Numbered from the stretch's first letter, positions 1-8,712 are shown. The stretch: DNA of 64,000 nt from Rhodoplanes tepidamans (GCF_030813915.1 NZ_JAUSUJ010000021.1:62001-126000), one strand, 5' to 3'. The notes: generated by a model not told the origin, from the sequence alone. Program-made: numbers and translations.

Positions 1-387
1 TCCGGCACCACCGTCACCTGGGCCCATCACGCCCTGCTGCACGGCGATCGCGAGGGCCTGAAGTGGGGCCTGATCTGCACGATCGCGCTCGGCCTCACCT
101 TCTCGATGGTCCAGGGCTTCGAGTATGCCCATGCCCATTTCGCCTTCTCGGGCAACATCTACGGTGCCACCTTCTTCATGGCGACCGGGTTCCACGGCGC
201 CCACGTCATCATCGGCACCATATTCCTGATCGTCTGCCTCGGCCGGACCTATGCCGGTCACTTCACCCCCACCCAGCATCTCGGCTTCGAGTTCGCGGCG
301 TGGTACTGGCATTTCGTCGACGTCGTGTGGCTGTTCCTGTTCGCCTGCATCTATGTGTGGGGATCGGGCGGCGCCGGCGCGCATTGA
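1..387 (+). CDS. coxC: Cytochrome c oxidase subunit III, C-terminal part (cut by window start)
   Basis: The reading frame is open from base 1 to a TGA at 385-387, so the 5' part lies outside the window. Seen: the hallmark subunit III stretches [13 protein letters not shown], a GFHGAHV helix with its conserved His residues, and a C-terminal [13 protein letters not shown] segment. It is an integral membrane subunit of the aa3-type terminal oxidase that reduces oxygen and pumps protons. The two following genes (DUF983, surf1) belong to the same oxidase cluster in many alphaproteobacteria, which supports the call. About four membrane helices remain in the 128 visible residues. Confidence 0.96.
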   Translation, partial: SGTTVTWAHHALLHGDREGLKWGLICTIALGLTFSMVQGFEYAHAHFAFSGNIYGATFFMATGFHGAHVIIGTIFLIVCLGRTYAGHFTPTQHLGFEFAAWYWHFVDVVWLFLFACIYVWGSGGAGAH

Positions 388-392
388 TCCGC

Positions 393-794
393 ATGGACGA
401 GCGCACCGACCATCCGGCCCACCCGGCCGTGTCGAATCCGCTGGCGGCGGGCCTTCGGGGCCGCTGCCCGCGATGCGGACAGGGGCGACTGTTCTCCGGA
501 TTCCTGACGGTGCGGCCCACATGCGAGGTCTGCGGGCTCGACTTCGCCTTCATCGATTCCGGTGACGGGCCGGCCTTCTTCGTGATGTCCTTCTCGGGCT
601 TCGTCGTGGTCGCCGCGGCGCTGATCACCGAGATCATGGTTCAGCCGCCGTTCTGGGTTCACGCGGCGCTGTGGCTGCCGCTGATCCTGATCACCACGCT
701 GGCGCCGTTGCGGCCGTCGAAGGGCCTGATGATCGCGCTGCAGTACCGCCACAAGGCGGAGGAGGGCCGCTTCGGCCCCGGGGACATGCCGTGA
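393..794 (+). CDS. DUF983 family membrane protein of the cytochrome oxidase operon
   Basis: 133 residues. Begins 5 bp after the coxC stop and ends in a 4-bp overlap with surf1, so it is almost certainly co-transcribed. The N-terminus carries a treble-clef-like zinc site, CPRCG (about residues 25-29) and CEVCGLDF (about 44-51), followed by two hydrophobic segments (about 65-85 and 92-110). These features match the DUF983 family, commonly found between coxC and surf1 in alphaproteobacteria. A role in oxidase assembly is inferred from this context only; no biochemical activity can be read from the sequence. Confidence 0.85.
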   Translation: MDERTDHPAHPAVSNPLAAGLRGRCPRCGQGRLFSGFLTVRPTCEVCGLDFAFIDSGDGPAFFVMSFSGFVVVAAALITEIMVQPPFWVHAALWLPLILITTLAPLRPSKGLMIALQYRHKAEEGRFGPGDMP

Positions 795-1555
795 CGGTCC
801 GCTCCGCGTCGCTCGCCGCGCCATCCCCGCTGCGCCGCCTGGTCGTGCCGGCGCTCGTCTCGCTGGTCGGCGTCGCCATCCTGATCGGGCTCGGCGTCTG
901 GCAGCTCGAGCGCATGGCCTGGAAGCGCGCCCTGATCGCCACCCTGACCGAGCGCCTGGCGGCCGAGCCGGTGGCATTGCCCCCCGCCGCAGCCTGGCCG
1001 GGGCTGTCGCGCGAGGCGAACGAGTTCCGCCGCATCCGGGTCAGCGGCGATTTCCTCCACGACAAGGAGGCGCTGGTCTACGCGATCGGCTCGGGCTCTC
1101 GCACCGCGCCGAGCGGACTCGGCTACCGGGTGTTCACCCCGCTGCGGCTCGCCGGCGGCGCCACCGTGCTGGTCGACCGCGGCTTCGTGCCGGACGCCGA
1201 CAAGGCGCCCGAGGCCCGCGCCGCCGGTCAGGTGAGCGGGCCGGTCGAGATCGTCGCCCTGATGCGCTGGCCGGAAAGCCGGCCGATGTTCGCGCCCGCC
1301 GACGATCCCGACCGCAATGTCTGGTTCGCCCGCGATCCGGCCGCCATCGCCGTGACCAAGGGGCTGACCATCCCGGCCTTCTATCTCGATCTCGAGCAGC
1401 CGGCGCCGCCGGGGGGCCTGCCGCGCCCGGTGCTGCTGCGGCCGAACCTGCCGGACAACCACCTGCAGTACGCGATCACCTGGTTCAGCCTCGCGCTGGC
1501 GCTCGCCGCCATCTTCGTGGTGTGGGCGTTCGGCCGACGGAAGGACACCGCGTAG
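791..1555 (+). CDS. surf1: SURF1 family cytochrome c oxidase assembly protein
   Basis: 254 residues from a GTG start that overlaps the DUF983 stop (GTGA), indicating translational coupling. SURF1 topology is visible: an N-terminal helix (about residues 18-36) ending in GLGVWQLER, a periplasmic domain with RIRVSG and a VLVDRGFVP stretch, and a C-terminal helix after the conserved NNHLQY-like segment (here DNHLQYAITWF). SURF1 proteins help insert heme a into subunit I of aa3 oxidases. The stop codon lies inside the first copy of a 17-bp tandem repeat, so the extreme C-terminus may be variable. Confidence 0.95.
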   Translation: MTVRSASLAAPSPLRRLVVPALVSLVGVAILIGLGVWQLERMAWKRALIATLTERLAAEPVALPPAAAWPGLSREANEFRRIRVSGDFLHDKEALVYAIGSGSRTAPSGLGYRVFTPLRLAGGATVLVDRGFVPDADKAPEARAAGQVSGPVEIVALMRWPESRPMFAPADDPDRNVWFARDPAAIAVTKGLTIPAFYLDLEQPAPPGGLPRPVLLRPNLPDNHLQYAITWFSLALALAAIFVVWAFGRRKDTA

Positions 1556-1580
1556 GTCGCGGAACCGCGTAGGTCGCGGA
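1547..1580. repeat. Two perfect tandem copies of a 17-bp unit at the surf1 stop
   Basis: Positions 1547-1563 and 1564-1580 are identical (unit begins ACCGCGTAGG). The surf1 TAG at 1553-1555 is in the first copy. This looks like a simple slippage duplication just past the reading frame; no function is proposed. Confidence 0.8.
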
Positions 1581-1611
1581 AGCGGGGCAGGGGTTCGGAA
1601 GTGCATGCTTC

Positions 1612-1623
1612 ATTGCGCGCAAT
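1612..1623. promoter_or_regulatory. Perfect 12-bp palindrome in the AT-richer leader of the Flp pilin gene
   Basis: ATTGCGCGCAAT is its own reverse complement and lies 74 bp before the pilin ATG, in the only AT-rich stretch nearby (about 1605-1650). It could be an operator for the pilin gene. No consensus sigma-70 boxes are obvious, and chance occurrence cannot be excluded. Confidence 0.3.
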
Positions 1624-1696
1624 TATTTGCGTTTTATCCGTCTGGTTGTGAGTCGCCTAATGCCTTGGGGCGATACTGCGCGCCGAGAGGTGCCGC

Positions 1697-1873
1697 ATGT
1701 CCGGACTGTTCATCCGATTTCTCGACGATCTTCGGGCCGCGACGGCGATCGAGTACGGCCTGATGGCCGGCCTGATCGCCCTCGCCATCATCGCAGCCGT
1801 CGGCACCACGGGCGAGCAGCTGCTGGCCGCCCTGCACGTGCTTCTGGACTATTTCGTCAGCCTGGGATTCTGA
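1697..1873 (+). CDS. Flp/Fap-type pilin (orphan)
   Basis: 58 residues. The segment after an 11-13 residue leader, with ATAIEYGLMAGLIALAI, is the classic Flp pilin signature: the E-Y pair (residues 18-19) followed by a hydrophobic helix. In tad systems the prepilin peptidase CpaA/TadV cleaves upstream of this motif, and the mature pilin is assembled by the Tad machinery at the inner membrane. No cpa/tad genes are within view, so this is an orphan pilin that would need machinery encoded elsewhere. A GAGAGG-like ribosome site sits about 8 bp before the ATG. Monocistronic, between surf1 and a reductase gene. Confidence 0.88.
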   Translation: MSGLFIRFLDDLRAATAIEYGLMAGLIALAIIAAVGTTGEQLLAALHVLLDYFVSLGF

Positions 1874-1985
1874 CGCCGCCGAGCGCCGCCGGGGCGATCG
1901 TCCATCCTCCGCCCGACCGAGTTGCATTATGTTGACTGAGTCACGTATGTTGAGGCTGTCGGCATCGATATGCGGGCGTTGAGAC

Positions 1986-2930
1986 ATGAGCACCACGGGC
2001 CCCGGGGATGAACGAGCCAATGTCGCGGTGGTCGGACTCGGCGGAATCGGCGGGGTGGTGGCCGGCCTGCTCGGCCGGGCGGGGCGGCACGACATCGTTG
2101 CTTGCGTACGCCGGCCGTTGGACCGCCTCACCGTCGAGCACCCGGACGGAGCCTTCGACGTCGCGCTGCGTGGTCTCGTCGAGCCTGCAGCGGCGAACCC
2201 GGTCGACTGGGTGATCTTGTGCACGAAGGCGCACGAGACTGCTTCGGCCGCGCCGTGGCTCGCCCGCCTCTGCGCCACGCGGACCCGAATCGCCGTCCTC
2301 CAGAACGGCATCCATCCGGTCCGCCGGGTGGGACCGTTCGCCGGACCCGCCCGGGTGGTGCCCACCGTCGTTTATTACAACGGCGAGCGCCTGGCGTCCG
2401 CCGGGGTGCGGATGCGTCGCGCCGGCCCGTGGGACCTCGCGATCGGCGACGACGGCGACGGTCGTGCGCTGGCGGCACTGCTCGACGGCACGGGGCTGCG
2501 GCTGCTGATCACGCCCGACCTCGCGACGCTGGCCTGGAAGAAGCTTCTCCTCAACGTGACGGCCAACCCGATCACGGCCCTGACGATGCAACGTCAGTCG
2601 GTGTTGCGGCGGGACGATGTCCGGGCGCTGTGTCTGGCCGTGCTCGAGGAGGCCGCCGCGGTCGGCCGCGCCGACGGCGCCGATCTCGCCGCCGACGAGC
2701 CGGTGCGCGCCTTCGCGTATCTGATGAACTATCCGCCCGAAGCGGGAACCTCGATGTACTACGACCGATTGGCCGGGCGCGGTTTCGAGGTCGACGCGCT
2801 CACCGGCGCGGTGGTCGCCGCGGGCGAACGCCATGGAGTCCCGACGCCGCTCAACCGGGCCTTCCTCGCCCTGCTGCGGGCGATCAGCGACGCGGCTTCG
2901 AACGCCGGCGTGACGCGGGCGGCGGGGTGA
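1986..2930 (+). CDS. 2-dehydropantoate 2-reductase family protein (PanE/ApbA-like)
   Basis: 314 residues. N-terminal Rossmann motif GLGGIGG (about residues 18-24) for NADPH, the family's CTKAHET-like segment (about 79-85), and the catalytic-lysine region LAWKKLLLNVTANP (about 181-194) typical of ketopantoate reductases. PanE reduces 2-dehydropantoate to pantoate in CoA synthesis. Bacteria often carry several PanE-like paralogues of other specificity, and no pantothenate genes are adjacent, so the exact substrate is uncertain. It is convergent with the DUF4175 gene. Confidence 0.8.
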   Translation: MSTTGPGDERANVAVVGLGGIGGVVAGLLGRAGRHDIVACVRRPLDRLTVEHPDGAFDVALRGLVEPAAANPVDWVILCTKAHETASAAPWLARLCATRTRIAVLQNGIHPVRRVGPFAGPARVVPTVVYYNGERLASAGVRMRRAGPWDLAIGDDGDGRALAALLDGTGLRLLITPDLATLAWKKLLLNVTANPITALTMQRQSVLRRDDVRALCLAVLEEAAAVGRADGADLAADEPVRAFAYLMNYPPEAGTSMYYDRLAGRGFEVDALTGAVVAAGERHGVPTPLNRAFLALLRAISDAASNAGVTRAAG

Positions 2931-2961
2931 GCTCGGTGCGTTCGGCTTAGATCCGCGTGCC

Positions 2962-5529
2962 TCAGAAATCCTTCAGCAGGCGCTCGATGTAGTCGAGCTC
3001 GAGCTGCGGGCGCAGCGGGTCGGCGAAGCGGCGGCGCAGCTCCTCGAGGATTCTCCGGGCCCGCTGGACGTCGATCTCGCCCGGCACCTTGACGGTGGTG
3101 TCGTCGCCGTAGTCGCGGCCGCGCAACGGGCGGCCGAGGGGATCGGTGTCTTGCTGGGCGCGCATCTGGCCGCGCCCCGGCCGGCCCGGGCCGGGGCCCT
3201 GGCCCATCTGCTGCTGGAGCTGCTGGGCGAGGCCCTGGGCGCCCTTGCGGAGCGCGTCGAGCGCCCGGCCCTGGCTGTCGACCGCGCCGTCCGAATTGCC
3301 CTGGCCGAGCTCGCCGGCGGCGTCGCCCATCGATTCCTCGGCGCGGCCGAACTGGTCGCCGCCCGGCTGCTCGCCCTGGCCGTCCTGCGGCTGGCCGAGG
3401 CCCTTCTGGCGAAGCTGCTCCATCAGCTTCTTGAGCTGGTCGCGGAGCGCCTGCTGGTTCTGCTGGAGCTGGCTGTAGTCGCCCGGGTCGCCCGGCTGCT
3501 CGCCCTCCGGCGGCTGGCCGCGGCGGCCGCGCTGGCCCCGCTGCCCGCGCTGGTCCTGCCCCTGCTGGAAGGTGCGGTCGCGGAGCTGCTGCTGCTTGCG
3601 GATCATGTCGCCGAGCTCGTCGAGCGCCGACATCATGTCGTCGTCCATGTCGCCCTGCTGGCCGGGACGGGCCATCTGCAGGTTCTCCATCATGGACTGG
3701 AGCTGGTCGAGGAGGGCGCGGGCGGCGTCGCGGGCGCCGGAGCGGGCGAGCTGCTCCAGCCGGTCCAGCATGCTCTGCAGATCCTGCGAACGCAGCTCCC
3801 GCGCGTTGCGGTCGAGCGGCCGCGCCATCTGCGGGTTCTTGCGGAGTTCCTCGGCGAGCGCCTGCATGAACTGCTGCATGGCGGCCCGCAGTTCCTCCAT
3901 CAGCTTCTTGAGCTCCTCGTCGCTGGCGCCGCGCTCCAGCGCCTGGCGCAGCGCCTCCTGGGCATTGCGCAGACGCTGCTCGGCGTCGGCGACGTTGCCG
4001 TCCTCGAGCTGGACCGCCATCGCCCACAGCTCGTTGACCACCTCGCGCAGGTCGTCGTCGGTCTTCGCGCGGGCGAGCGTGTAGAAGATCGAGCGCAGGC
4101 CGACATAGGTGCCGGCCTCGGGAGTGAAGCGGTCGGGCGCGATGGCCAGGGCATCGAGCGCCACCGCGACGGTGTCGCGGCTGTCGGCGTCGAGCGCCAG
4201 ATTGCGGCGCTGCTCGATCAGGGCGCGGGCCAGCGGCTTGACGAACAGGCGCTCGGGCAGGCGCAGCTCGACGGGCTCGCTGCGGCCTTCGTTGCCGCCC
4301 TCGTCCTTGCCGGTCAGCGTCAGGGTGACCTCGGCACCGGCCCAGGGGTTCTCGGTGAGATCCTTGGTGGTCTGGCCGACGCCGTTGCGGGTGCGGGCCT
4401 GCGGCAGCGTCAGGGCGAAGTCGGGCGGATCGAACAACGGCCGTGCGGCAGCGCCCGGCTTGGCGGTGACGGCGGCCCGCGCCTCGACCACCCCGTAGTC
4501 GTCTTCGAGTCTATAGCTGAGCTGGAGCGACCCCCGCGCCTGCGGCTCGGGATCCTTGGTGAGCGCGATCGTCGGGGCCCGGTCCGGGGTGGCGACGAAG
4601 CTCCAGGCGAGGTCGTGGCCGGTGCCGCGCACCGTCGCGGTGCCGCGCTCCTTGATGGTGAAGCGGCGCTCCTCGGCGCCGGCGGGCGCCTTGGTGGCGG
4701 GGTCGGGGGCAGCCTCGACGAGGCCACCCGTGGTCGAGACGTCGAGGCCCGCCTGGCCGCTCGCCCGGATCACCAGCACGCTGCCGGCCGGCACGGTCAC
4801 GGAGGCCGGAATGCCGGCCTGGGCGGTTTCGCCGGGGCGGACGCCGGGCAGGATCACGGGCGGACGGCCCGTGTAAACGGGGGGCGACACCCAGGCGTCG
4901 AGCCGGAAGTTGCTGGGCACCACGGCGCTCTGCCAGTCGAACGCCGCGGCGAACCGCCGCGTGCGGTCGCCGCCGGCCGAGACGAAGGATACGGCGACCA
5001 GCAGCAGCACCAGCATGCGGACCGCGAAGGGGTCGCGGCCCATCAGCCGCGGCGCCGGCACGCCGACCTTGAAGGCCCGGGCGGCGGCGAGCGAACGCTC
5101 CACATGGGCGCGCCAGAGAGCGAGTGCCCACGGGTCCTCGGCCGGGGTGGCGATGGTATCGGCGGCGGCCGTCGCCGGCCGGTGGGCGAGGCCCGATTCT
5201 CGGTCGAGGCGGGCGAGGCCGACGGTCCGATCCGGAAACCGCAGCCGCGCCAGCGGCACCAGCGCCGCGATCAGCAGCCCCACGAAGCCGAGCAGGCCGA
5301 TCGCCCGGCCGACCGGCGGCAGCCACAGCCACAGCCCGAGCCAGGAGGCGGCCAGGAAGGCGCCGACCACGGTGGCGAGCAGCGCGACCGCGGGCCACAG
5401 CCGCTCCCACAGCAACGCCCAGCGGGCGCGGGCCAGCGCCGCGCCGAGCGTGTCGGCGGTGCGGTCGGGCGTGGACGCGGCGGGCGTGTCGGCGGCTTGC
5501 TTGTCGGGGGCTGGGGTCTGATCGCTCAA
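2962..5529 (-). CDS. DUF4175 / TIGR02302-type large membrane protein with Gln-rich coiled-coil tail
   Basis: 855 residues from a TTG preceded by GGAGAG; an upstream in-frame ATG at 5586 lacks such a site. Seen: two closely spaced N-terminal membrane helices (about residues 35-80), a third near residue 165, an extracytoplasmic region with beta-rich stretches (e.g. LSYRLEDDYGV), then a long Gln/Met-rich helical region with many QQ and LEQL repeats (about 520-800). This architecture matches a family widespread in Rhizobiales and commonly sited near lysA. Function is unknown; an envelope-associated scaffold is only a guess. It faces lysA with a small toxin-antitoxin-like pair between. Confidence 0.85.
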   Translation of the reverse strand: MSDQTPAPDKQAADTPAASTPDRTADTLGAALARARWALLWERLWPAVALLATVVGAFLAASWLGLWLWLPPVGRAIGLLGFVGLLIAALVPLARLRFPDRTVGLARLDRESGLAHRPATAAADTIATPAEDPWALALWRAHVERSLAAARAFKVGVPAPRLMGRDPFAVRMLVLLLVAVSFVSAGGDRTRRFAAAFDWQSAVVPSNFRLDAWVSPPVYTGRPPVILPGVRPGETAQAGIPASVTVPAGSVLVIRASGQAGLDVSTTGGLVEAAPDPATKAPAGAEERRFTIKERGTATVRGTGHDLAWSFVATPDRAPTIALTKDPEPQARGSLQLSYRLEDDYGVVEARAAVTAKPGAAARPLFDPPDFALTLPQARTRNGVGQTTKDLTENPWAGAEVTLTLTGKDEGGNEGRSEPVELRLPERLFVKPLARALIEQRRNLALDADSRDTVAVALDALAIAPDRFTPEAGTYVGLRSIFYTLARAKTDDDLREVVNELWAMAVQLEDGNVADAEQRLRNAQEALRQALERGASDEELKKLMEELRAAMQQFMQALAEELRKNPQMARPLDRNARELRSQDLQSMLDRLEQLARSGARDAARALLDQLQSMMENLQMARPGQQGDMDDDMMSALDELGDMIRKQQQLRDRTFQQGQDQRGQRGQRGRRGQPPEGEQPGDPGDYSQLQQNQQALRDQLKKLMEQLRQKGLGQPQDGQGEQPGGDQFGRAEESMGDAAGELGQGNSDGAVDSQGRALDALRKGAQGLAQQLQQQMGQGPGPGRPGRGQMRAQQDTDPLGRPLRGRDYGDDTTVKVPGEIDVQRARRILEELRRRFADPLRPQLELDYIERLLKDF

Positions 5530-5653
5530 ACGGCTCTCCGGGGGTGTCGCCTCTCGGCTATAACACGCGACAATCCAGGCTGGCATGCGGGCGCGGCCGA
5601 AATGCGTCGGATCACGGCATTGTCAGGCCTTGCCCAGCGAGTGGTCAGGCAAG

Positions 5654-6025
5654 TTACGGGCCGGGCAGAGGCAGCACCCGCATCCGTGCTCTCGCCGGGT
5701 CGATGGACGGGAGCGCGCCGCGCACGAGATCGGGCTCGGCTTTTCGGAGCGCTGCCAGGATCATTGCACCGATGGCACCCGGCGTGAGCAGGTCGCTGCG
5801 GACCTGGACGACGCTGGGACGTCGTCGCCCAGATCCGGCCAGCACGGCTCCGAAATCCAGATCGCTGGTCAGCAGGACGTGGTCGTGATCGGCCGCCCAT
5901 TGCAGCACCTCCTCGTCCGGTGCCTTCCCGGGCCCGATCTCGGACCAGTGCTGCGCTGGATACCCGGCCTTCTGGAGGAACCGCGTCCAGGCCGGCGAGA
6001 GATTCATGTCGACCAGGAATCTCAT
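5654..6025 (-). CDS. DUF5615 PIN-like protein, putative toxin
   Basis: 123 residues. The N-terminus MRFLVDMNLSP, the central LTSDLDFG and acidic residues spaced as in Mut7-C/PIN-like domains indicate the DUF5615 family, predicted ribonuclease toxins. The start ATG overlaps the stop of the upstream DUF433 gene by 4 bp (6022-6025), the standard arrangement of DUF433-DUF5615 modules. Nuclease activity is inferred from the fold, not shown. The candidate acidic residues D6, D56 and D58 are present, so it may be intact. Confidence 0.82.
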   Translation of the reverse strand: MRFLVDMNLSPAWTRFLQKAGYPAQHWSEIGPGKAPDEEVLQWAADHDHVLLTSDLDFGAVLAGSGRRRPSVVQVRSDLLTPGAIGAMILAALRKAEPDLVRGALPSIDPARARMRVLPLPGP

Positions 6026-6255
6026 CGGCTGGCGGTCAGGTCGACCTCGCGCTCCTCGGCCCGCCACGCGGCATAACGAAGCGCTTCGAGTACGTCCTCG
6101 CGCTGGAGATACGGATAATCCGTGAGGATCTGATCGATGCTCTGGCCGGCAGCGATCTGCCCGACGATCGTGCCGACCGTGACCCGGAGGCCGCGGATGC
6201 AGGGCTTGCCGCCCATGACGGCGGGATCGCGCGTGATGCGGGTGAGCTGATCCAT
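6022..6255 (-). CDS. DUF433 family protein, putative antitoxin
   Basis: 77 residues. The motif I-T-R-DP-x-V-MGGKPCIRGLRV (residues 7-25) is diagnostic of DUF433, a small MerR-like helix-turn-helix family; the following GQSIDQILTDYP (about 38-49) fits its recognition region. Overlapping the downstream DUF5615 gene by 4 bp, it probably neutralises the toxin and autoregulates the pair. The cassette sits between DUF4175 and lysA, a typical place for a small mobile module. Confidence 0.85.
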   Translation of the reverse strand: MDQLTRITRDPAVMGGKPCIRGLRVTVGTIVGQIAAGQSIDQILTDYPYLQREDVLEALRYAAWRAEEREVDLTASR

Positions 6256-6335
6256 CGTGGGTTCCGTGCGCTCGCCGGACCTGCCGCGAAGATTAGCTCA
6301 AACCCTCGTCCGCCGCATCCCGCTCGCGAAATCCT

Positions 6336-7601
6336 CTACAGCCAACCCGGCAGCGTGTCGCGGGCGATGATCTCCTCGACCGCGAGGCGCGGGCGGACGA
6401 CGGCCCAGTCGGCCTCGTTCACCAGCACCTCGGGGACGAGCGGGCGGGTGTTGTAGGTGCCGGCCTGCACGGCCCCGTAGGCGCCGGCCGTCATCACGGC
6501 GATCAGGTCGCCCGGCTTCGGCTCCGGCATGTCGCGGTCGAGCGCCAGGAAGTCGCCCGACTCGCAGACCGGGCCGACCACGTCGGCGACGAGGCTCGGC
6601 GTGCCGGCTGCAGGCGCGACCACCGGCCGCAGGGCGTGAAAGGCGTCGTAGAGGGTCGGGCGGACGAGGTCGTTCATGGCGGCGTCGACGATCACGAAGG
6701 TCTTGGCCTCGCCGCGCTTCACGTAGATCACCCGGGTCACCAGGATGCCGGCATTGCCGACCAGCAGCCGGCCCGGCTCGAACAGCAGCCGGCAGCCGAG
6801 ATCGCGCGTCGCCTCCTTGACCACGGCCGCGTAGGCCTCCGGGTGCGGCGGCTCGTCCTCGCTCTCGTCGTAGGGAATGCCCAGACCGCCCCCGAAATCG
6901 ATGTGCGAGATGGCGTGGCCGTCGGCCCGCAGGGTGCGGACGAAGTCGGCCAGCAGCGCGAAGGCGTCGCGGAACGGGCCGAGCGCCGTGATCTGGCTTC
7001 CGATATGCATGTCGACGCCCTCGACCCGTACGCCGGGGAGGCGGGCCGCCCGGGCGTAGACGTCGCGGGCGCGAGAAATCGGGATGCCGAACTTGTTCTC
7101 GGCCTTGCCGGTCGAGATCTTCTCGTGGGTGCCGGCATCGACGTCCGGGTTGACCCGCAGCGAGATGCCGGCGCGCCGGTCCTTCTGCGCCGCGATCGCG
7201 GACAGCAGGTCCAGCTCCGGCTCGGACTCGACGTTCACGCACAGAATGCCGGTGTCGACCGCGAGCGCCAGCTCGTCGGCGGTCTTGCCGACGCCGGAGA
7301 ACATGATCCGCTCGGGCGGGATGCCGGCCGCGAGCGCCCGCTTCAGCTCGCCGCCCGACACCACGTCGGCGCCGGCGCCGAGCTTTGCGAGCGTGCGGAT
7401 CACGGCCTGGTTGGAGTTCGCCTTCATGGCGTAGCAGATCGTCGCCGGGACGTCGGCGAAGGCCTCGGCGAACACCCGGTAGTGCCGGGTCAGGGTGGCG
7501 GTCGAGTAGCAGTAGAACGGTGTCCCGACCGCCTCGGCGATCCGGACGAGATCGACCGCCTCGGCGTGCAGCACGCCGTCGCGATACTGGAAATGGTGCA
7601 T
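6336..7601 (-). CDS. lysA: Diaminopimelate decarboxylase
   Basis: 421 residues, usual family length. Fold-type III PLP enzyme: the CYAMKANSN motif contains the PLP lysine (about residue 59), followed by the HIGSQI stretch, the glycine-rich GGGLGI loop and the C-terminal VCESGDFLA motif supplying the active-site Cys at the dimer interface. Converts meso-diaminopimelate to L-lysine, the last step of the pathway. Followed upstream (same strand) by a small lipoprotein and argH, the usual order in Rhizobiales. It ends 80 bp before the DUF433 start. Confidence 0.97.
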   Translation of the reverse strand: MHHFQYRDGVLHAEAVDLVRIAEAVGTPFYCYSTATLTRHYRVFAEAFADVPATICYAMKANSNQAVIRTLAKLGAGADVVSGGELKRALAAGIPPERIMFSGVGKTADELALAVDTGILCVNVESEPELDLLSAIAAQKDRRAGISLRVNPDVDAGTHEKISTGKAENKFGIPISRARDVYARAARLPGVRVEGVDMHIGSQITALGPFRDAFALLADFVRTLRADGHAISHIDFGGGLGIPYDESEDEPPHPEAYAAVVKEATRDLGCRLLFEPGRLLVGNAGILVTRVIYVKRGEAKTFVIVDAAMNDLVRPTLYDAFHALRPVVAPAAGTPSLVADVVGPVCESGDFLALDRDMPEPKPGDLIAVMTAGAYGAVQAGTYNTRPLVPEVLVNEADWAVVRPRLAVEEIIARDTLPGWL

Positions 7602-7715
7602 GGGCGCCTCGGGCGGGAGCGGTGTCGGCGCGGCATCATGGCGGGCGCGCCCCGGCCGGGGCCGGGACGGGTGTCGCGACGTGCAGGCGCGTGCCAGCGT
7701 TTAGTTCAAAGCCGC

Positions 7716-7952
7716 TCAGTTGAGAAGCGGATCGAGCGGGAAGCTGCGCTGACGGGCCGGCGGCAGGGTCATCTGCTGCTGTTGCGGCGTCATGTCGGGC
7801 ACCAGCGTCGGTGAGCGCCAGCCCTGCTGCTCGGCGGCCGGCGGCGGCGGGGCCGCCTGGGCGGAGGGCGGTGGGTCGAGCGAACTCTTGCGGCCGCAGC
7901 CGGCGAGACCGAGCGCGCCAGCCAAGGCGACGATCGTCAGCACCCTGATCAT
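7716..7952 (-). CDS. Small lipoprotein, LptM-like
   Basis: 78 residues using the ATG at 7952; an in-frame ATG at 7997 would add 15 residues. The N-terminus MIRVLTIVALAGALGLAGCG is a lipoprotein signal with lipobox LAGC, followed by GRKSSLDPPP, which resembles the CGxKGPLxxP start of LptM/YifL proteins that help mature the LPS translocon LptD. The same gene lies between argH and lysA in many alphaproteobacteria. The rest is Pro/Gln-rich. The LptM role is inferred from the N-terminal pattern and position. Confidence 0.75.
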   Translation of the reverse strand: MIRVLTIVALAGALGLAGCGRKSSLDPPPSAQAAPPPPAAEQQGWRSPTLVPDMTPQQQQMTLPPARQRSFPLDPLLN

Positions 7953-8249
7953 GTGCGTCCGGCTCACGACCCTGTCGCCCCCACCTGTCGCCCCCATGGG
8001 TCCCCACTCCGTGCGGCGAAACGCCCGCCGCCACGCAGGAGAAACTGCGGCGGTCGGTCACCATTGCCGACCCTACAGCATCTGGACGCGAAATTCGGGC
8101 CTTTTCAGGAGGCCGAGGGCGTTTTCGCCGCGACCGTGTGATCCGTGCATCAGCTCTCCCGACGCATCTGACGCCGGAACCGCATCTCCCGGGTGCGGTT
8201 GTCCCAGCGCAACCGCTTCGAAGCTGTAAGCCATTGAGGAGGCATCGGA

Positions 8250-8627
8250 ATGCCGTCGACCACCAACCTGATCCGCGCCGGGGTTCTGGCCCTGGGCGTG
8301 ACCGCTCTCGCCGCTCCCGCGCTCGCCCAGACCGGCAATCCCAACAATCCGACCGGCTCCGAGGTGCCGAACAACGTGCCGCCGAAGGGCAACATCGGCA
8401 CCAGCGGCTCGACCGGCGGCGTCGGCCAGCCGGGGGTGGCCCCCCGTGCCCCGATGGGCACCACCGGGGCAGGGTCGGGGACCAATTCGCTCGGCGATTC
8501 GCAGCGTCCGAGCACGATGCCGCCGGCGGCGACCGGTGCTCCGGCCGAGAACCTCGGTGCGCGCGGTTCGAACGCTCCGAGCAACGTGCCGAACCCCGGC
8601 CCGAAGGGCAATATCGGCGGCAACTGA
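8250..8627 (+). CDS. Secreted Gly/Asn/Pro-rich small protein, unknown
   Basis: 125 residues with a clean Sec signal peptide (cleavage near ALA-QTG, residues 25-27) and a strong GAGGAGG ribosome site. The mature part has no Cys, is low-complexity and carries a repeated phrase near both ends: NNVPPKGNIG and SNVPNPGPKGNIGG. I do not recognise a characterised family; similar short secreted repeats occur in Bradyrhizobium relatives. Likely an intrinsically disordered periplasmic protein. Convergent with argH; the gap to argH holds a GGCCCCGG/CCGGGGCC inverted pair that could form a terminator. Confidence 0.7.
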   Translation: MPSTTNLIRAGVLALGVTALAAPALAQTGNPNNPTGSEVPNNVPPKGNIGTSGSTGGVGQPGVAPRAPMGTTGAGSGTNSLGDSQRPSTMPPAATGAPAENLGARGSNAPSNVPNPGPKGNIGGN

Positions 8628-8712
8628 TCGACTTCGCCGCTGTTCGAGCGCGAGCCGAACGGCAGGGCCGGCCCCGGGCAACCGGGCGTCGGCCTTGGCG
8701 TGTCCGGGGCCC

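Noticed and set aside
3151-5787. Long open frame (878 codons) opposite the DUF4175 gene
   Set aside because: High GC keeps antisense frames open. The minus-strand protein has signal, membrane helices and a family pattern; the plus frame is Ala/Arg/Leu-rich with no domain.
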